A stretch of DNA of 64,000 nt. Origin: a bacterium 1XD42-76. Its GTDB lineage: Bacteria > Bacillota > Clostridia > Lachnospirales > Lachnospiraceae. The notes below the pieces were generated by a model that was not told where the DNA came from, ran no database searches, and saw only the letters and a list, made by a program, of their open reading frames with translations. Location of the stretch: positions 62,001 through 126,000 of the forward strand of contig QZDW01000006.1 of the NCBI GenBank assembly GCA_009917545.1. The letters are read 5' to 3'. Shown here in pieces: positions 43,818-52,690 of the stretch. Position numbers and translations under genes: made by a program. Within the stretch, counting starts at the first letter, position 1, and the number at the start of each line of letters is the position of its first letter.

Positions 43818-44777
43818 ATGGGGAAAATTTATGATAATCTGGACGAATTGATCGGCCATACTCCGATGGTAGCGTTAAAGGCAATGGACCGGCTGCATGA
43901 GACGACGGCAGAGGTCTTTGCAAAGCTGGAGTGGTATAACCCCGGCGGAAGTTCAAAGGACAGGGCGGCCCTTAAGATACTGGATGAAGCAGAGAGAGCC
44001 GGAATCATCAGACGGGGGGTCAGCGTCCTTATCGAGCCGACGGACGGAAATATGGGCATCGGCCTGATGACGGTAGCCGCAGGCAGGAAATACAGTACGA
44101 TTGCCGTTGCGCCGGAAAATATACCCGAAGAGAAGAAAAAGCTCCTGGACGCGCACGGAGCGCAGATCGTTTTTACGGACGCCGCCAAAGGGATGAAGGG
44201 CGCGGTTGAAAAAGCGCGCGAACTCGCAGGCACGACAGAACATGCATGGATGCCCAACCAGTTCGAGAATCCGGCAGGGGTGAAGGCACATTACGAGACG
44301 ACCGGCCCGGAGATCTGGGAGGATATGGACGGCAGGATTGATGCATTTGTCTGTTGTGCGGGGAGCGGCGCGACCATCATGGGAGCGGGGAAATACCTGA
44401 AGGAGAAGAATCCGGCGGTTCAGATCATTGCAGTGAGGCCGGTGTACCGGACAGAGCCGGGCCGGGAATCGCGTCATGATATCCCGGGAATCGACACGGG
44501 CTTTGAGCCGCCGCTTATTGAGCCGGGGTTCTGCGACGAGGTGATTGAGATCAACCAGGACATGAGCTATATGAAATGCTATGACCTGGCGGCGACGGAA
44601 GGGTATCTGGCTGGAATTTCTTCGGGAACTGCTCTTCATGCCGCGTACGACGTGGCTATCCGTCCGGAGATGGCAGGCAAACGCATTGTGGTGCTGCTGC
44701 CGGACAGCGCAGACCGGTATCTGTCTACCGAACTGTACGCGGAGCCGGAGGATGAGGACGAAGAAGGCGGCGAATAA
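43818..44777 (+). CDS. Cysteine synthase-like PLP enzyme, atypical motifs
   Basis: A 319-residue fold-type II PLP enzyme. The PLP lysine is in NPGGSSKDRAAL; the phosphate/substrate loop reads EPTDGNMGIGL instead of the usual EPTSGNTGIGL, and the region normally GIGAGF reads GIDTGFEPP. The C-terminal AGISSGTALHAAYDVA is close to the standard GISSGA. The loop changes suggest a substrate other than O-acetylserine, or a weaker paralogue (inference). The start is ATG 43818 with AAGGGAG. The end is acidic. Confidence 0.85.
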   Translation: MGKIYDNLDELIGHTPMVALKAMDRLHETTAEVFAKLEWYNPGGSSKDRAALKILDEAERAGIIRRGVSVLIEPTDGNMGIGLMTVAAGRKYSTIAVAPENIPEEKKKLLDAHGAQIVFTDAAKGMKGAVEKARELAGTTEHAWMPNQFENPAGVKAHYETTGPEIWEDMDGRIDAFVCCAGSGATIMGAGKYLKEKNPAVQIIAVRPVYRTEPGRESRHDIPGIDTGFEPPLIEPGFCDEVIEINQDMSYMKCYDLAATEGYLAGISSGTALHAAYDVAIRPEMAGKRIVVLLPDSADRYLSTELYAEPEDEDEEGGE

Positions 44778-44800
44778 GTGCCAGAGAGCAGGAGGTCAGA

Positions 44801-45220
44801 ATGGCATTTACTGTATATGTACAGATGAAACGGCTGGGGAAACAGAAACGGGGCGGGATTGAAAAGACAGCCTTTATACTGGAACAGAAGCCGGAGACGG
44901 CCGGAGAGCTCATCGAGGGCCTCGTAAGGCTTTCCGTGTGCGCCTATAACGCCAGGAAGGACGAGGGACAGCTCCTTCCCTGGCTGACAGGGGAAGAGAT
45001 CGCGGCAATGGCATCTGCCGGGAAAGTGTCCTTCGGTGTACGGGGCGGCGGGGATCAGGATGAGGAGAAAGCGGTTGCCAATGCGCTTAGATGCTTTGAG
45101 GACGGGATTTACCGCATGTTTGCGGATGAGGAAGAGCTTACCGGGCTCTCGCAGCCCATTCCCTGGCAGGAGGAAACGGTATTTACTTTTATCCGTCTGA
45201 CGATGCTCTCGGGCTGGTAA
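44801..45220 (+). CDS. Unknown protein paired with the DUF4132 gene
   Basis: A 139-residue soluble protein (MAFTVYVQMKRLGKQKRGG start) with ELIEGLVRLSVCAYNARKDE and DGIYRMFADEEELTGLSQ. It sits 23 bases after the cysteine-synthase-like gene and 52 bases before the giant gene, in the same direction. Its place before a DUF4132 giant suggests a partner, but I know no function. The stretch EEKAVANALRCFEDGIYR looks like a conserved helix. Confidence 0.7.
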   Translation: MAFTVYVQMKRLGKQKRGGIEKTAFILEQKPETAGELIEGLVRLSVCAYNARKDEGQLLPWLTGEEIAAMASAGKVSFGVRGGGDQDEEKAVANALRCFEDGIYRMFADEEELTGLSQPIPWQEETVFTFIRLTMLSGW

Positions 45221-45272
45221 AGCCGGGGAAACGTCCGCGCGGGCAAAGGATATGATGTGGAAGGAGGAAGAA

Positions 45273-48200
45273 ATGGCAGATTTTACATATGAGACGCGGC
45301 GGAAGTTGACGGATGCCTGGGAAGCGTCGGTAAAAAAGGCGGATTCCGGCCTGGGAAGCCTGGAAAAGCAGCTTTTGTCGGAGATGTCAACGTATTCAGC
45401 GTATGCGCAGAGCAGCGGGAAGATGAAGGAACTGCTCCGCAACGGGACGTACCAGAATTTAAGCGGCCTGTATCGTGGGGAGCTTCCCCGGCTCGTAAAA
45501 ATCTGCGTGCCAGAGCAGAACCGGGACGAATTTTACTATGCTCTCGACCAGCTGAATCAGTATCAGATGACAGCCGGCTGGTATCGCCGCAGCGCGCGGA
45601 CGAAGAGCTACGAGCTGTTTGTGTACCGCAGTATACAGCTTTTATGGGCGTATTCCCGGCTTGGATTCTACCAGGGCAGTCTGGCCGACGTTCTTATGGG
45701 GAGAGTGGCTCCGGAATTCTATGACCATGCGCGGACCGTGCGCTGGGACTATGAGGCGATGCTGGCGGCACAGATTGACCTGGGAAATACAGATACTATC
45801 GAGGCAGTGAAGGACATCCTGCTCGGCGAGGGCAACACGCTCATGATCAGCCACGGACTGCTGACGGGCATTGTCATGAGTAAGAGCGAGGAGCTCTACC
45901 GGCTTTTGGGAGATTTCCTGCTGGCCGCAAGGCTTCAGGAGGGAGCCAGACAGGCGGTCTGCGAGACGATGGATGCAGGCCGTCCGGAGGCCTTTCTGCA
46001 TTTATTCCGCGTGATTGAAGAGAATAATCTGGCACGCTACTCGTCCGTCAAACGGGCTGTCGGCACCTGGATTGGTATTTTTAATGAAAAATCGGTGGAT
46101 CGGATCACGGATAAGCTCTTAAAGCTTATGGGCCGCTGCCTGCGGGATGCAGATTATTGCGCAGAACAGCTTGCCACGAATGACTCTGTTGCCATAAGCT
46201 GCGCGCTTTGGGCCAAAGGCTTTTATGACGCTGAAGAGGGCGTCCGGGCTGTCCTGGAGCTGGTGAAAAACGGGACGAAGAACCAGAAAATGACGGCTTC
46301 CTATTTTAACAATACGCTCCAGGCGGATAACCTGACAATGCAGGCAGCCAGGGAGGTGCTTTTTCGCTGGCCGGAGGATATGGAACTCATCGCCTGCTTT
46401 CTGCCCGGTTTTATGCCGGACGCTGCCGGGTGTCTGACCGGTCTCGTGAAAACAGAGAGCGAAAGAAGCTATTACAGCCTGCGGGACGCCGAGGCCACAG
46501 AGCCCAGGCCGCTTGCACCGGAGACGATGTTTCAGAGCAGAGCGGAGGCGGTGCAGGTCTATGATATCCTGTGGGCCCTGCTTAAGCGGATGCCCAAAAA
46601 AGGGATTGAGCTTGATCCCTGTATTTTCCCCTGGTATCGTGTGACGATGACACGTTCGGATCTGGCGGTCAGGCTGTGCCTTCTGGCCTGGATGCTGGGC
46701 GATGCCGAACGTCTCGATGAGACCGCAGTGCTCATCCCCGAGATCGGCCAGGGCAGCAACGGGTACGGGATATCGGGCCGTATGGCAGCGGCCAGGGTGC
46801 TTCTCTACAAGCCGCAGACACAGGCCAGAAAGAATGTGTTATTTACGCTGCTTCACAATCCGGAGCAGTATACAATGGAAGCTGCCTTTAAACTTCTGGA
46901 CGCCATGACGCTTACGGCAGAGGACTATGCCGAGATCGAGAAAAATTTAAAATATAAAAAGGGCCGCAGGGAAACGCTGGCTGTGTTAAAAAAGCAGGAG
47001 CTGCCGGGGCTTTTTGCCGGAATCGGCCGCCTGTTACAGACCAGGTCAGAGGAATGCCACATGGGGGCTCTGGAGCTTGCGGTATGGGTCAAAAAGGAAC
47101 GGCCGGAAGAGTTTAAAGGGCTCCGCCCCTTGCTGGAGGCATTCACGGAGCCGACCGGTAAGGAACAGGTGCTTTTATCCGAACTCACCGGAGAGAGCAG
47201 CGCGGCCCAGGATATCTTAAGCCTGCCGGGCTATGGGCTGTATGATCCCGGAAAGGAATGGGTGCTGCCAGAGCTTTCTGAGGAGATCGCGGGGGCCGAA
47301 GCACTTTTTTGCCATACTGATGAGGAATACGGGCAGGTGCTGGAATCCTTAAACCGCCTGATTGGTGAGAACGAGACACTCGAATATACGGATCTGTATG
47401 AGAATGAAAAGGTCCTCGGGGCATCCCTGGACCGCATCCACTGGCTGCGCGATGTGGAGGAACCTCTGGATACGTATCCCTTCCGCGAATTGTGGGAACA
47501 GTTCTACCAGACAGAGATTAAAACACAGGAATTTTTGCTGGAGCTTTACCTGTACCAGAGATGCCGTTACCGGGAAGAGGATTACAGGAAAATCCTTCCG
47601 GTCTATGCCGGTACGTTCGGCAGAGGAGCGGAGAAAAAACCGCCGTTTGAAACCTTTACAGGCGGTCTGCGCTTTGAGAAACAGGCCAATACGGTAATTG
47701 ACAATCTGTTCCAGCAGTATGTGTCCAGGGAACTCAGGCTGCGCGCGGCCCTTTCCGGTATCAAGGGACTCCTCAGGATTTTAAATGAAGAGAATGACAC
47801 GTATCCGAGTCAGATCAGACGCTATAACGGCCAGTTGGAGAATGTGACGAAGCGGACGGGCGAGGGTCCCATATTCTCCGAGATGCTTGGCTGGCTGCCC
47901 TATGCGGATGAGATGCAGTGGGCCAGTGCCTTTGCCCTGCGTTTCCGGCTGGCTGTGCATTACTTTAGTGAAAAGCGTCCCCTGCGTTCCGGCTACGGGA
48001 ATCAGCTGGACCGCATCCTCGAACTGTCTGATTTTGTGCGCTGCTATATCCGCGGCATCTGGGATAAAGGAATGTTTTACAAGGCGGTATTCCATTTCCT
48101 GAATGCCGGCAGCCTCACAGGCCCGGTGAGCGCGCTCGAGCAAAAAGGGGTGCTCACTTACCGGCAGGCGAGGATACAGGATGTAAACCGGTTCCTTGCC

Positions 48201-50408
48201 GCTGATCCCGACCGGTTTAAGACCACAGACGGGAAATACTGTTTTGATACGGCAGGCGAGGATGTACCGGAACTGCGGTTTGCCCATGAGCTCTATCAGG
48301 AGCTGGTTCCGATGATTCTGGAAGTCGAGCTTGCGCGCGGAGAACAGGAGACGCCATTTTCCTATGCGGCGCTCAACATCCACATGATCTACGGCATCGA
48401 CACCATGATACGGATTCTGACCGCGCTCGGCTCCGATACATTATCCAGAAACGGCCATTATTATCGAAGAAATGAGGACCGCCGCGAAGTATTGAGCCAC
48501 CTTCTCAGCGTATGTTATCCGGCACCGGGCGAGACGGCCGCAGACCTTAAACGTGCTTTAAAAGGCACGGATATCACCAAAAAACGTCTGGTTGAGCTGT
48601 CTATGTATGCAGAGCAGTGGATTTCCATTGTCGAGACTTATCTTGACATGCCAGGGTTCCAGAGCGGGTGTTATTATTTCATGGCCCATACGTGCGAGGG
48701 CATGACGAACATGGTGCAGTCAATGGTAGCCAAATATACGCCTCTCTCCCCGGAGGAGCTGGCAGGCGGGGCCTTTGATGTCAACTGGTTTTCCGAGGCA
48801 TACGAAAAGCTGGGAGAAAAGAATTTTAAAATGCTGTATGACGCAGCCAAGTATTCCTCCTCTGGCACGGCACATGCCAGAGCCAGAAAATACGCGGATG
48901 CGGCGCTCGGCCGGGTAAAAGCAGAAGATTTGAAGGCAGAGATTGATAAGAAGAGAAATAAAGACCTTCTGATGAGCCTGGGACTTCTGCCGCTGTCTGA
49001 AGCTCACGGGGAACGCGAGGCCCAGATTCTGGACCGCTATCAGTTTATCCAGAAATTTAAAAAAGAGAGCCGCAGTTTCGGCGCTCAGCGCCGTGCAAGT
49101 GAGGGACGGGCCGTTGATCTGGCACTCAGAAATCTGAGCGTGGCCGCAGGATTTTCCGATGTTACCAGGCTGACGCTGCGCATGGAATCCAGACTGACGG
49201 AGACGGCGAATGCGTATTTTGACTGGAAGCCATTAGGAGATATCGAGATCAGCCTGTCTGTGGACGAGGCCGGGAAGAGCAGCCTCCTTTGCAGAAAGGA
49301 CGGCAGGGCGCTCAAGTCGGTTCCGGCCAAATATAAGAAGGATGAGAGGTTCCTGGAATATCAGGGAATGAACAAAAAGCTGCGTGAGCAGTATTCCCGC
49401 TCCAGACAGATGATGGAGCAGGCGATGGAGGACAGGACGTCGTTCGAAGCCTGGGAGCTTCTGGCACTGATGGACAATCCGGTGATACGGCCGGTGGTTG
49501 AGCCTCTGATCGTAAAGTCAGACCGCAGGGAAGGTATCCTGGGATTCCTCACCAAGGACGGCATCATGGACTGCTTTGGCGCGGTTACAGAGATATCCCC
49601 GGAGGAGACGGTATGGATTGCCCATCCTTTTGATCTCTACCAGAGCGGGAACTGGCCTCAATACCAGCAAAAGCTCTTTGAGAGTCAGACGCGCCAGCCA
49701 TTCAAGCAGGTATTCCGCGAGCTGTATGTGAAGCTGTCTGAGGAGCTCTCCAAGGATAAATCGCTCATGTTCGCAGGCAACCAGATCCAGCCTCAAAAGA
49801 CCGTGGGAGCGCTCAGGGGCAGGCGCTGGGTGGCAGATTATGAGGACGGTTTGCAGAAGGTATATTATAAGGAAAACATCGTTGCCAGAATCTATGCAAT
49901 GGCCGACTGGTTCTCTCCCAGCGACATGGAAGCGCCGACGCTGGAATACGTGGTATTTTATGACAGAAAGACATTCCGCCAAATGAAGATCGGGGAAGTT
50001 CCCGACATCATCTACAGTGAGGTCATGCGGGATGTGGATCTGGCGGTAAGCGTAGCGCATGCAGGCGGCGTGGATCCGGAGACGAGCCACTCCACAATCG
50101 AGATGCGGCGGGCAATTGTAGAGTGTAATCTGGGGCTGTTCAAGATAAAAAATGTGACGTTTGAGAAAGCACACGCTGTGATTGACGGCAAGCTCGGACG
50201 CTATACGGTGCACCTGGGGAGCGGCGTGGTTCATCAAATGGGAAATGCCATGCTGTACGTCATCCCGGTTCATTCCCAGCACCGCGGACGTATTTTCCTG
50301 CCGTTCATCGACGACGACCCAAAGACAGCAGAAATCGTGTCCAAGATTCTTTTGTTTGCTGAGGACACGAAGATAAAGGATCCCAATATCCTCTCGCAGA
50401 TCCGTTAA
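45273..50408 (+). CDS. Giant DUF4132 domain protein (1711 residues)
   Basis: The largest gene in the window. Residues 1 to about 1350 are mostly helical, with repeat-like leucine-rich segments as in DUF5724/HEAT-like architectures. The last 300 carry DUF4132: WVADYEDGLQKVYYKENIVA, MADWFSPSDMEAPTLEYVVF and a terminal segment ending in IFLPFIDDDPKTAEIVSKIL. The E. coli MolR/YehI family is related. No membrane segment or signal peptide is seen, so it is cytoplasmic. ATG 45273 follows AAGGAGG; an upstream ATG has no such site. Function unknown; possibly stress, metal or defence-related. Confidence 0.8.
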   Translation: MADFTYETRRKLTDAWEASVKKADSGLGSLEKQLLSEMSTYSAYAQSSGKMKELLRNGTYQNLSGLYRGELPRLVKICVPEQNRDEFYYALDQLNQYQMTAGWYRRSARTKSYELFVYRSIQLLWAYSRLGFYQGSLADVLMGRVAPEFYDHARTVRWDYEAMLAAQIDLGNTDTIEAVKDILLGEGNTLMISHGLLTGIVMSKSEELYRLLGDFLLAARLQEGARQAVCETMDAGRPEAFLHLFRVIEENNLARYSSVKRAVGTWIGIFNEKSVDRITDKLLKLMGRCLRDADYCAEQLATNDSVAISCALWAKGFYDAEEGVRAVLELVKNGTKNQKMTASYFNNTLQADNLTMQAAREVLFRWPEDMELIACFLPGFMPDAAGCLTGLVKTESERSYYSLRDAEATEPRPLAPETMFQSRAEAVQVYDILWALLKRMPKKGIELDPCIFPWYRVTMTRSDLAVRLCLLAWMLGDAERLDETAVLIPEIGQGSNGYGISGRMAAARVLLYKPQTQARKNVLFTLLHNPEQYTMEAAFKLLDAMTLTAEDYAEIEKNLKYKKGRRETLAVLKKQELPGLFAGIGRLLQTRSEECHMGALELAVWVKKERPEEFKGLRPLLEAFTEPTGKEQVLLSELTGESSAAQDILSLPGYGLYDPGKEWVLPELSEEIAGAEALFCHTDEEYGQVLESLNRLIGENETLEYTDLYENEKVLGASLDRIHWLRDVEEPLDTYPFRELWEQFYQTEIKTQEFLLELYLYQRCRYREEDYRKILPVYAGTFGRGAEKKPPFETFTGGLRFEKQANTVIDNLFQQYVSRELRLRAALSGIKGLLRILNEENDTYPSQIRRYNGQLENVTKRTGEGPIFSEMLGWLPYADEMQWASAFALRFRLAVHYFSEKRPLRSGYGNQLDRILELSDFVRCYIRGIWDKGMFYKAVFHFLNAGSLTGPVSALEQKGVLTYRQARIQDVNRFLAADPDRFKTTDGKYCFDTAGEDVPELRFAHELYQELVPMILEVELARGEQETPFSYAALNIHMIYGIDTMIRILTALGSDTLSRNGHYYRRNEDRREVLSHLLSVCYPAPGETAADLKRALKGTDITKKRLVELSMYAEQWISIVETYLDMPGFQSGCYYFMAHTCEGMTNMVQSMVAKYTPLSPEELAGGAFDVNWFSEAYEKLGEKNFKMLYDAAKYSSSGTAHARARKYADAALGRVKAEDLKAEIDKKRNKDLLMSLGLLPLSEAHGEREAQILDRYQFIQKFKKESRSFGAQRRASEGRAVDLALRNLSVAAGFSDVTRLTLRMESRLTETANAYFDWKPLGDIEISLSVDEAGKSSLLCRKDGRALKSVPAKYKKDERFLEYQGMNKKLREQYSRSRQMMEQAMEDRTSFEAWELLALMDNPVIRPVVEPLIVKSDRREGILGFLTKDGIMDCFGAVTEISPEETVWIAHPFDLYQSGNWPQYQQKLFESQTRQPFKQVFRELYVKLSEELSKDKSLMFAGNQIQPQKTVGALRGRRWVADYEDGLQKVYYKENIVARIYAMADWFSPSDMEAPTLEYVVFYDRKTFRQMKIGEVPDIIYSEVMRDVDLAVSVAHAGGVDPETSHSTIEMRRAIVECNLGLFKIKNVTFEKAHAVIDGKLGRYTVHLGSGVVHQMGNAMLYVIPVHSQHRGRIFLPFIDDDPKTAEIVSKILLFAEDTKIKDPNILSQIR

Positions 50409-50492
50409 GAAGAAGCCGGAATTTTTGGGAATCCTGCGGATGAACAGAAAAGGCGGATGGAAGAAAATGCACAGAGAAAAGGAGCGTGAAAT

Positions 50493-51773
50493 ATGATCGT
50501 AGTGAAAACCTGGGACAGAAAAAAGAGGTTTTGTGTCCTGGCCCTGATGCCAGTATACTTTATTGTGGTGGCGTTTCTCATACAGTCGCCGGGAGAGATC
50601 CTGGCCGGGCTTACCGCAATTATCATGGAGCCGGATTTTCTGATTACGGATTATTTCGTGATCGGCGGCATCGGGGCGTCCTTTGTCAACGCAGGAGTCC
50701 TGACCCTGATTTGTCTCGGCATCGTGTACCGTCTGGGAATGGAAATGGAGGGGCACACCGTCACCTCCTGCTGTATGATATTCGGCTTCTCCCTGTTCGG
50801 GAAAAACCTCATGAATGTGTGGACGATTCTGCTCGGAGTCTACCTGTATTCCAGATACCACAAAATGCCGCTTTCCAAATATATCTATATCGGCTTTTAC
50901 GGTACGAGTCTTTCACCGATCATCACACAGATTATGTATATTACGGATTTGCCGTATGCTCTGCGCCTGCTTATCTGCCTTTTTGTGGGGATCGCGATCG
51001 GCTTTATCCTGCCGCCGCTTTCCACCCATGTTCACTACGCGCATATGGGATATTCACTCTATAATGTGGGCTTTTCTTCTGGTATCATCGCTACAGTCGT
51101 CGTATCGCTGTTAAAATCGTTTGGAATCAAAACGGAATCACGCCTGTTCTGGTCGTCCGGAAATGACAGGCTGATCCTCATTATTCTCTGTATCCTGTTT
51201 CTGGGCATGGCTGCAGGAGCGCTATGGGTGGGAAGAAAGGAACTCATCCCGTCCTATCAGAAAATTCTCGGATGCCCGGGGATTGCCGGAACGGATTATC
51301 TGAAGGACGAGGGAGGTGCGGCCGCTGCGCTTAATATGGCAGTCAACGGTCTGTTCGCGACCGTGTTTGTGATTATCGTAGGCGGAGACTTAAACGGGCC
51401 TACCCTGGGCGGAATCTTTTCGATCATCGGCTTCAGCACAACCGGGAAACACCTGCGCAATATCGCGCCCGTTATGTTCGGAGTGCTGCTTGCCAGCTGT
51501 GTCAAGAGCTGGAATATCAGTGATCCGTCCCCTATGCTTGCCTTTCTGTTCTCCACGGCACTGGCGCCTATATCCGGAGAGTTCGGCGCTCTTGTGGGAC
51601 TTATAGCCGGATTTTTGCATTCCTCAGTGGCTTTAAACGTGGGAATTATCTACGGAGGAATGAACCTCTACAACAACGGTTTTGCCAGTGGTATTGTGGC
51701 GATCTTCCTTGTGCCGGTCATCCTGTCTATCCGTGACCGGAGAGCACGTGCGAAGGGAGAGATCTCGCTGTAA
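50493..51773 (+). CDS. DUF1576 membrane protein
   Basis: A 426-residue polytopic membrane protein with about ten to twelve helices. It has two related halves: FVIGGIGASFVNAGVLTLI in the first and NGPTLGGIFSIIGFSTTGKH in the second, with HMGYSLYNVGFSSGII and GGMNLYNNGFASGIVAIFL as matching segments. This internal duplication is typical of DUF1576, found in Firmicutes; the substrate is unknown. It follows the DUF4132 gene by 84 bases in the same direction. Confidence 0.85.
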   Translation: MIVVKTWDRKKRFCVLALMPVYFIVVAFLIQSPGEILAGLTAIIMEPDFLITDYFVIGGIGASFVNAGVLTLICLGIVYRLGMEMEGHTVTSCCMIFGFSLFGKNLMNVWTILLGVYLYSRYHKMPLSKYIYIGFYGTSLSPIITQIMYITDLPYALRLLICLFVGIAIGFILPPLSTHVHYAHMGYSLYNVGFSSGIIATVVVSLLKSFGIKTESRLFWSSGNDRLILIILCILFLGMAAGALWVGRKELIPSYQKILGCPGIAGTDYLKDEGGAAAALNMAVNGLFATVFVIIVGGDLNGPTLGGIFSIIGFSTTGKHLRNIAPVMFGVLLASCVKSWNISDPSPMLAFLFSTALAPISGEFGALVGLIAGFLHSSVALNVGIIYGGMNLYNNGFASGIVAIFLVPVILSIRDRRARAKGEISL

Positions 51774-51800
51774 TAAAGGGAGGCGTCTGCCGTTTCTGAT

Positions 51801-51887
51801 CTGATTACGCCGCGGCCCGGTGTGTGTACCGCCGGACAGGCGGCGTAATCAGGATGTGTGTCTCAGGCAGGCGATTACGCCTGCCTG
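51801..51887. terminator. Two hairpins between convergent genes
   Basis: CTGATTACGCCG (51801-51812) pairs perfectly with CGGCGTAATCAG (51841-51852). A second hairpin, CAGGCAGGCG (51864-51873) with CGCCTGCCTG (51878-51887), has the stop codon of the leftward gene in its loop. Both contain GATTACGCC. Likely terminators in both directions. Confidence 0.65.
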
Positions 51888-52384
51888 CTTTCTTTGCGCC
51901 TGGTAAGTTCGATTGACTGTTTGCCGGACATGTGACCGATCGAGAGCTTCAGCATACATAGCGGCGCAAAATCTTTGTTAATGGCGGCCTGACGTCCGGC
52001 CTCACTGTCCTTTGGGGCATATTTGACAGCCAGTTTTTCAATAGCCCTGCGTTTTTCCGCTTCATCCTCCAGGATATGGATCTGTCCAAATACGATGGCA
52101 CTCGTATAGTAAGTGGTATATTCCTCCGGTACAATGACATCCTGGCCGATGACGCAGAAGGATGCCTTTTCATTCTGCCGTATGGCATCCAGCTTGTGGC
52201 CGCTCCTGGCACAGTGGAAATAGACCGCCGCGTCTGCCGCATCATATACAAAGCTCAGTGGAACCGCATATGGATATCCGTCGCCGCCCAAGACGGCCAG
52301 GACGCCGGAGGTCCCCTTGAGCAGAATTTCTTTCGTCTCTTCCTGTGTCAGTTCCTGTTTTTTTCTGCGCATGTCTCGGAACAT
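51875..52384 (-). CDS. Pyridoxamine 5'-phosphate oxidase-like (Nim type) flavoprotein
   Basis: A 169-residue split-barrel protein of the Nim/PNPOx-like family: MRRKKQELTQEETKEILLKG, then GVLAVLGGDGYPYAVPLSFVY, then FHCARSGHKLDAIRQNEKASF. These bind FMN; some members detoxify nitroimidazoles, but most have unknown substrates. I start at the ATG after GGGGG rather than the ATG inside that ribosome site. The 3' end lies in a terminator hairpin. Confidence 0.88.
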   Translation of the reverse strand: MFRDMRRKKQELTQEETKEILLKGTSGVLAVLGGDGYPYAVPLSFVYDAADAAVYFHCARSGHKLDAIRQNEKASFCVIGQDVIVPEEYTTYYTSAIVFGQIHILEDEAEKRRAIEKLAVKYAPKDSEAGRQAAINKDFAPLCMLKLSIGHMSGKQSIELTRRKESRQA

Positions 52385-52564
52385 AAAATCCCCCATTTCT
52401 TTTATTTATACGATGGTATTATAGCTGCTGCCCCGCACTCGTTTTGTCGTGGCGGTATGTCTGGAGTATACGTTATTTTTCAGAAAGAAGCAACCGGTAA
52501 AATGAGTTGTAATCGCCAGGGAGCCTGTTTCTGCAAATTATTTGTCTTTTGCGGCATTTAGGAC

Positions 52565-52593
52565 TTCAAAATCATGCCGGGCTGTGTTACAAT
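52565..52593 (+). promoter_or_regulatory. Possible promoter of the M20 gene
   Basis: TTCAAA (52565-52570), 17-nt spacer, TACAAT (52588-52593). The -35 is weak. It would leave a 90-nt leader with a small hairpin, GGCGG..CCGCC, near 52645-52660. Confidence 0.4.
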
Positions 52594-52690
52594 AAAATCA
52601 GTCAAGCGCGGCCCCGCGCGAGGCTGTCGTGACGCAGAGGTAAGCTGGCGGTATCCGCCACACGCAAAAAAGAAACGGGAGGGTTTCACA

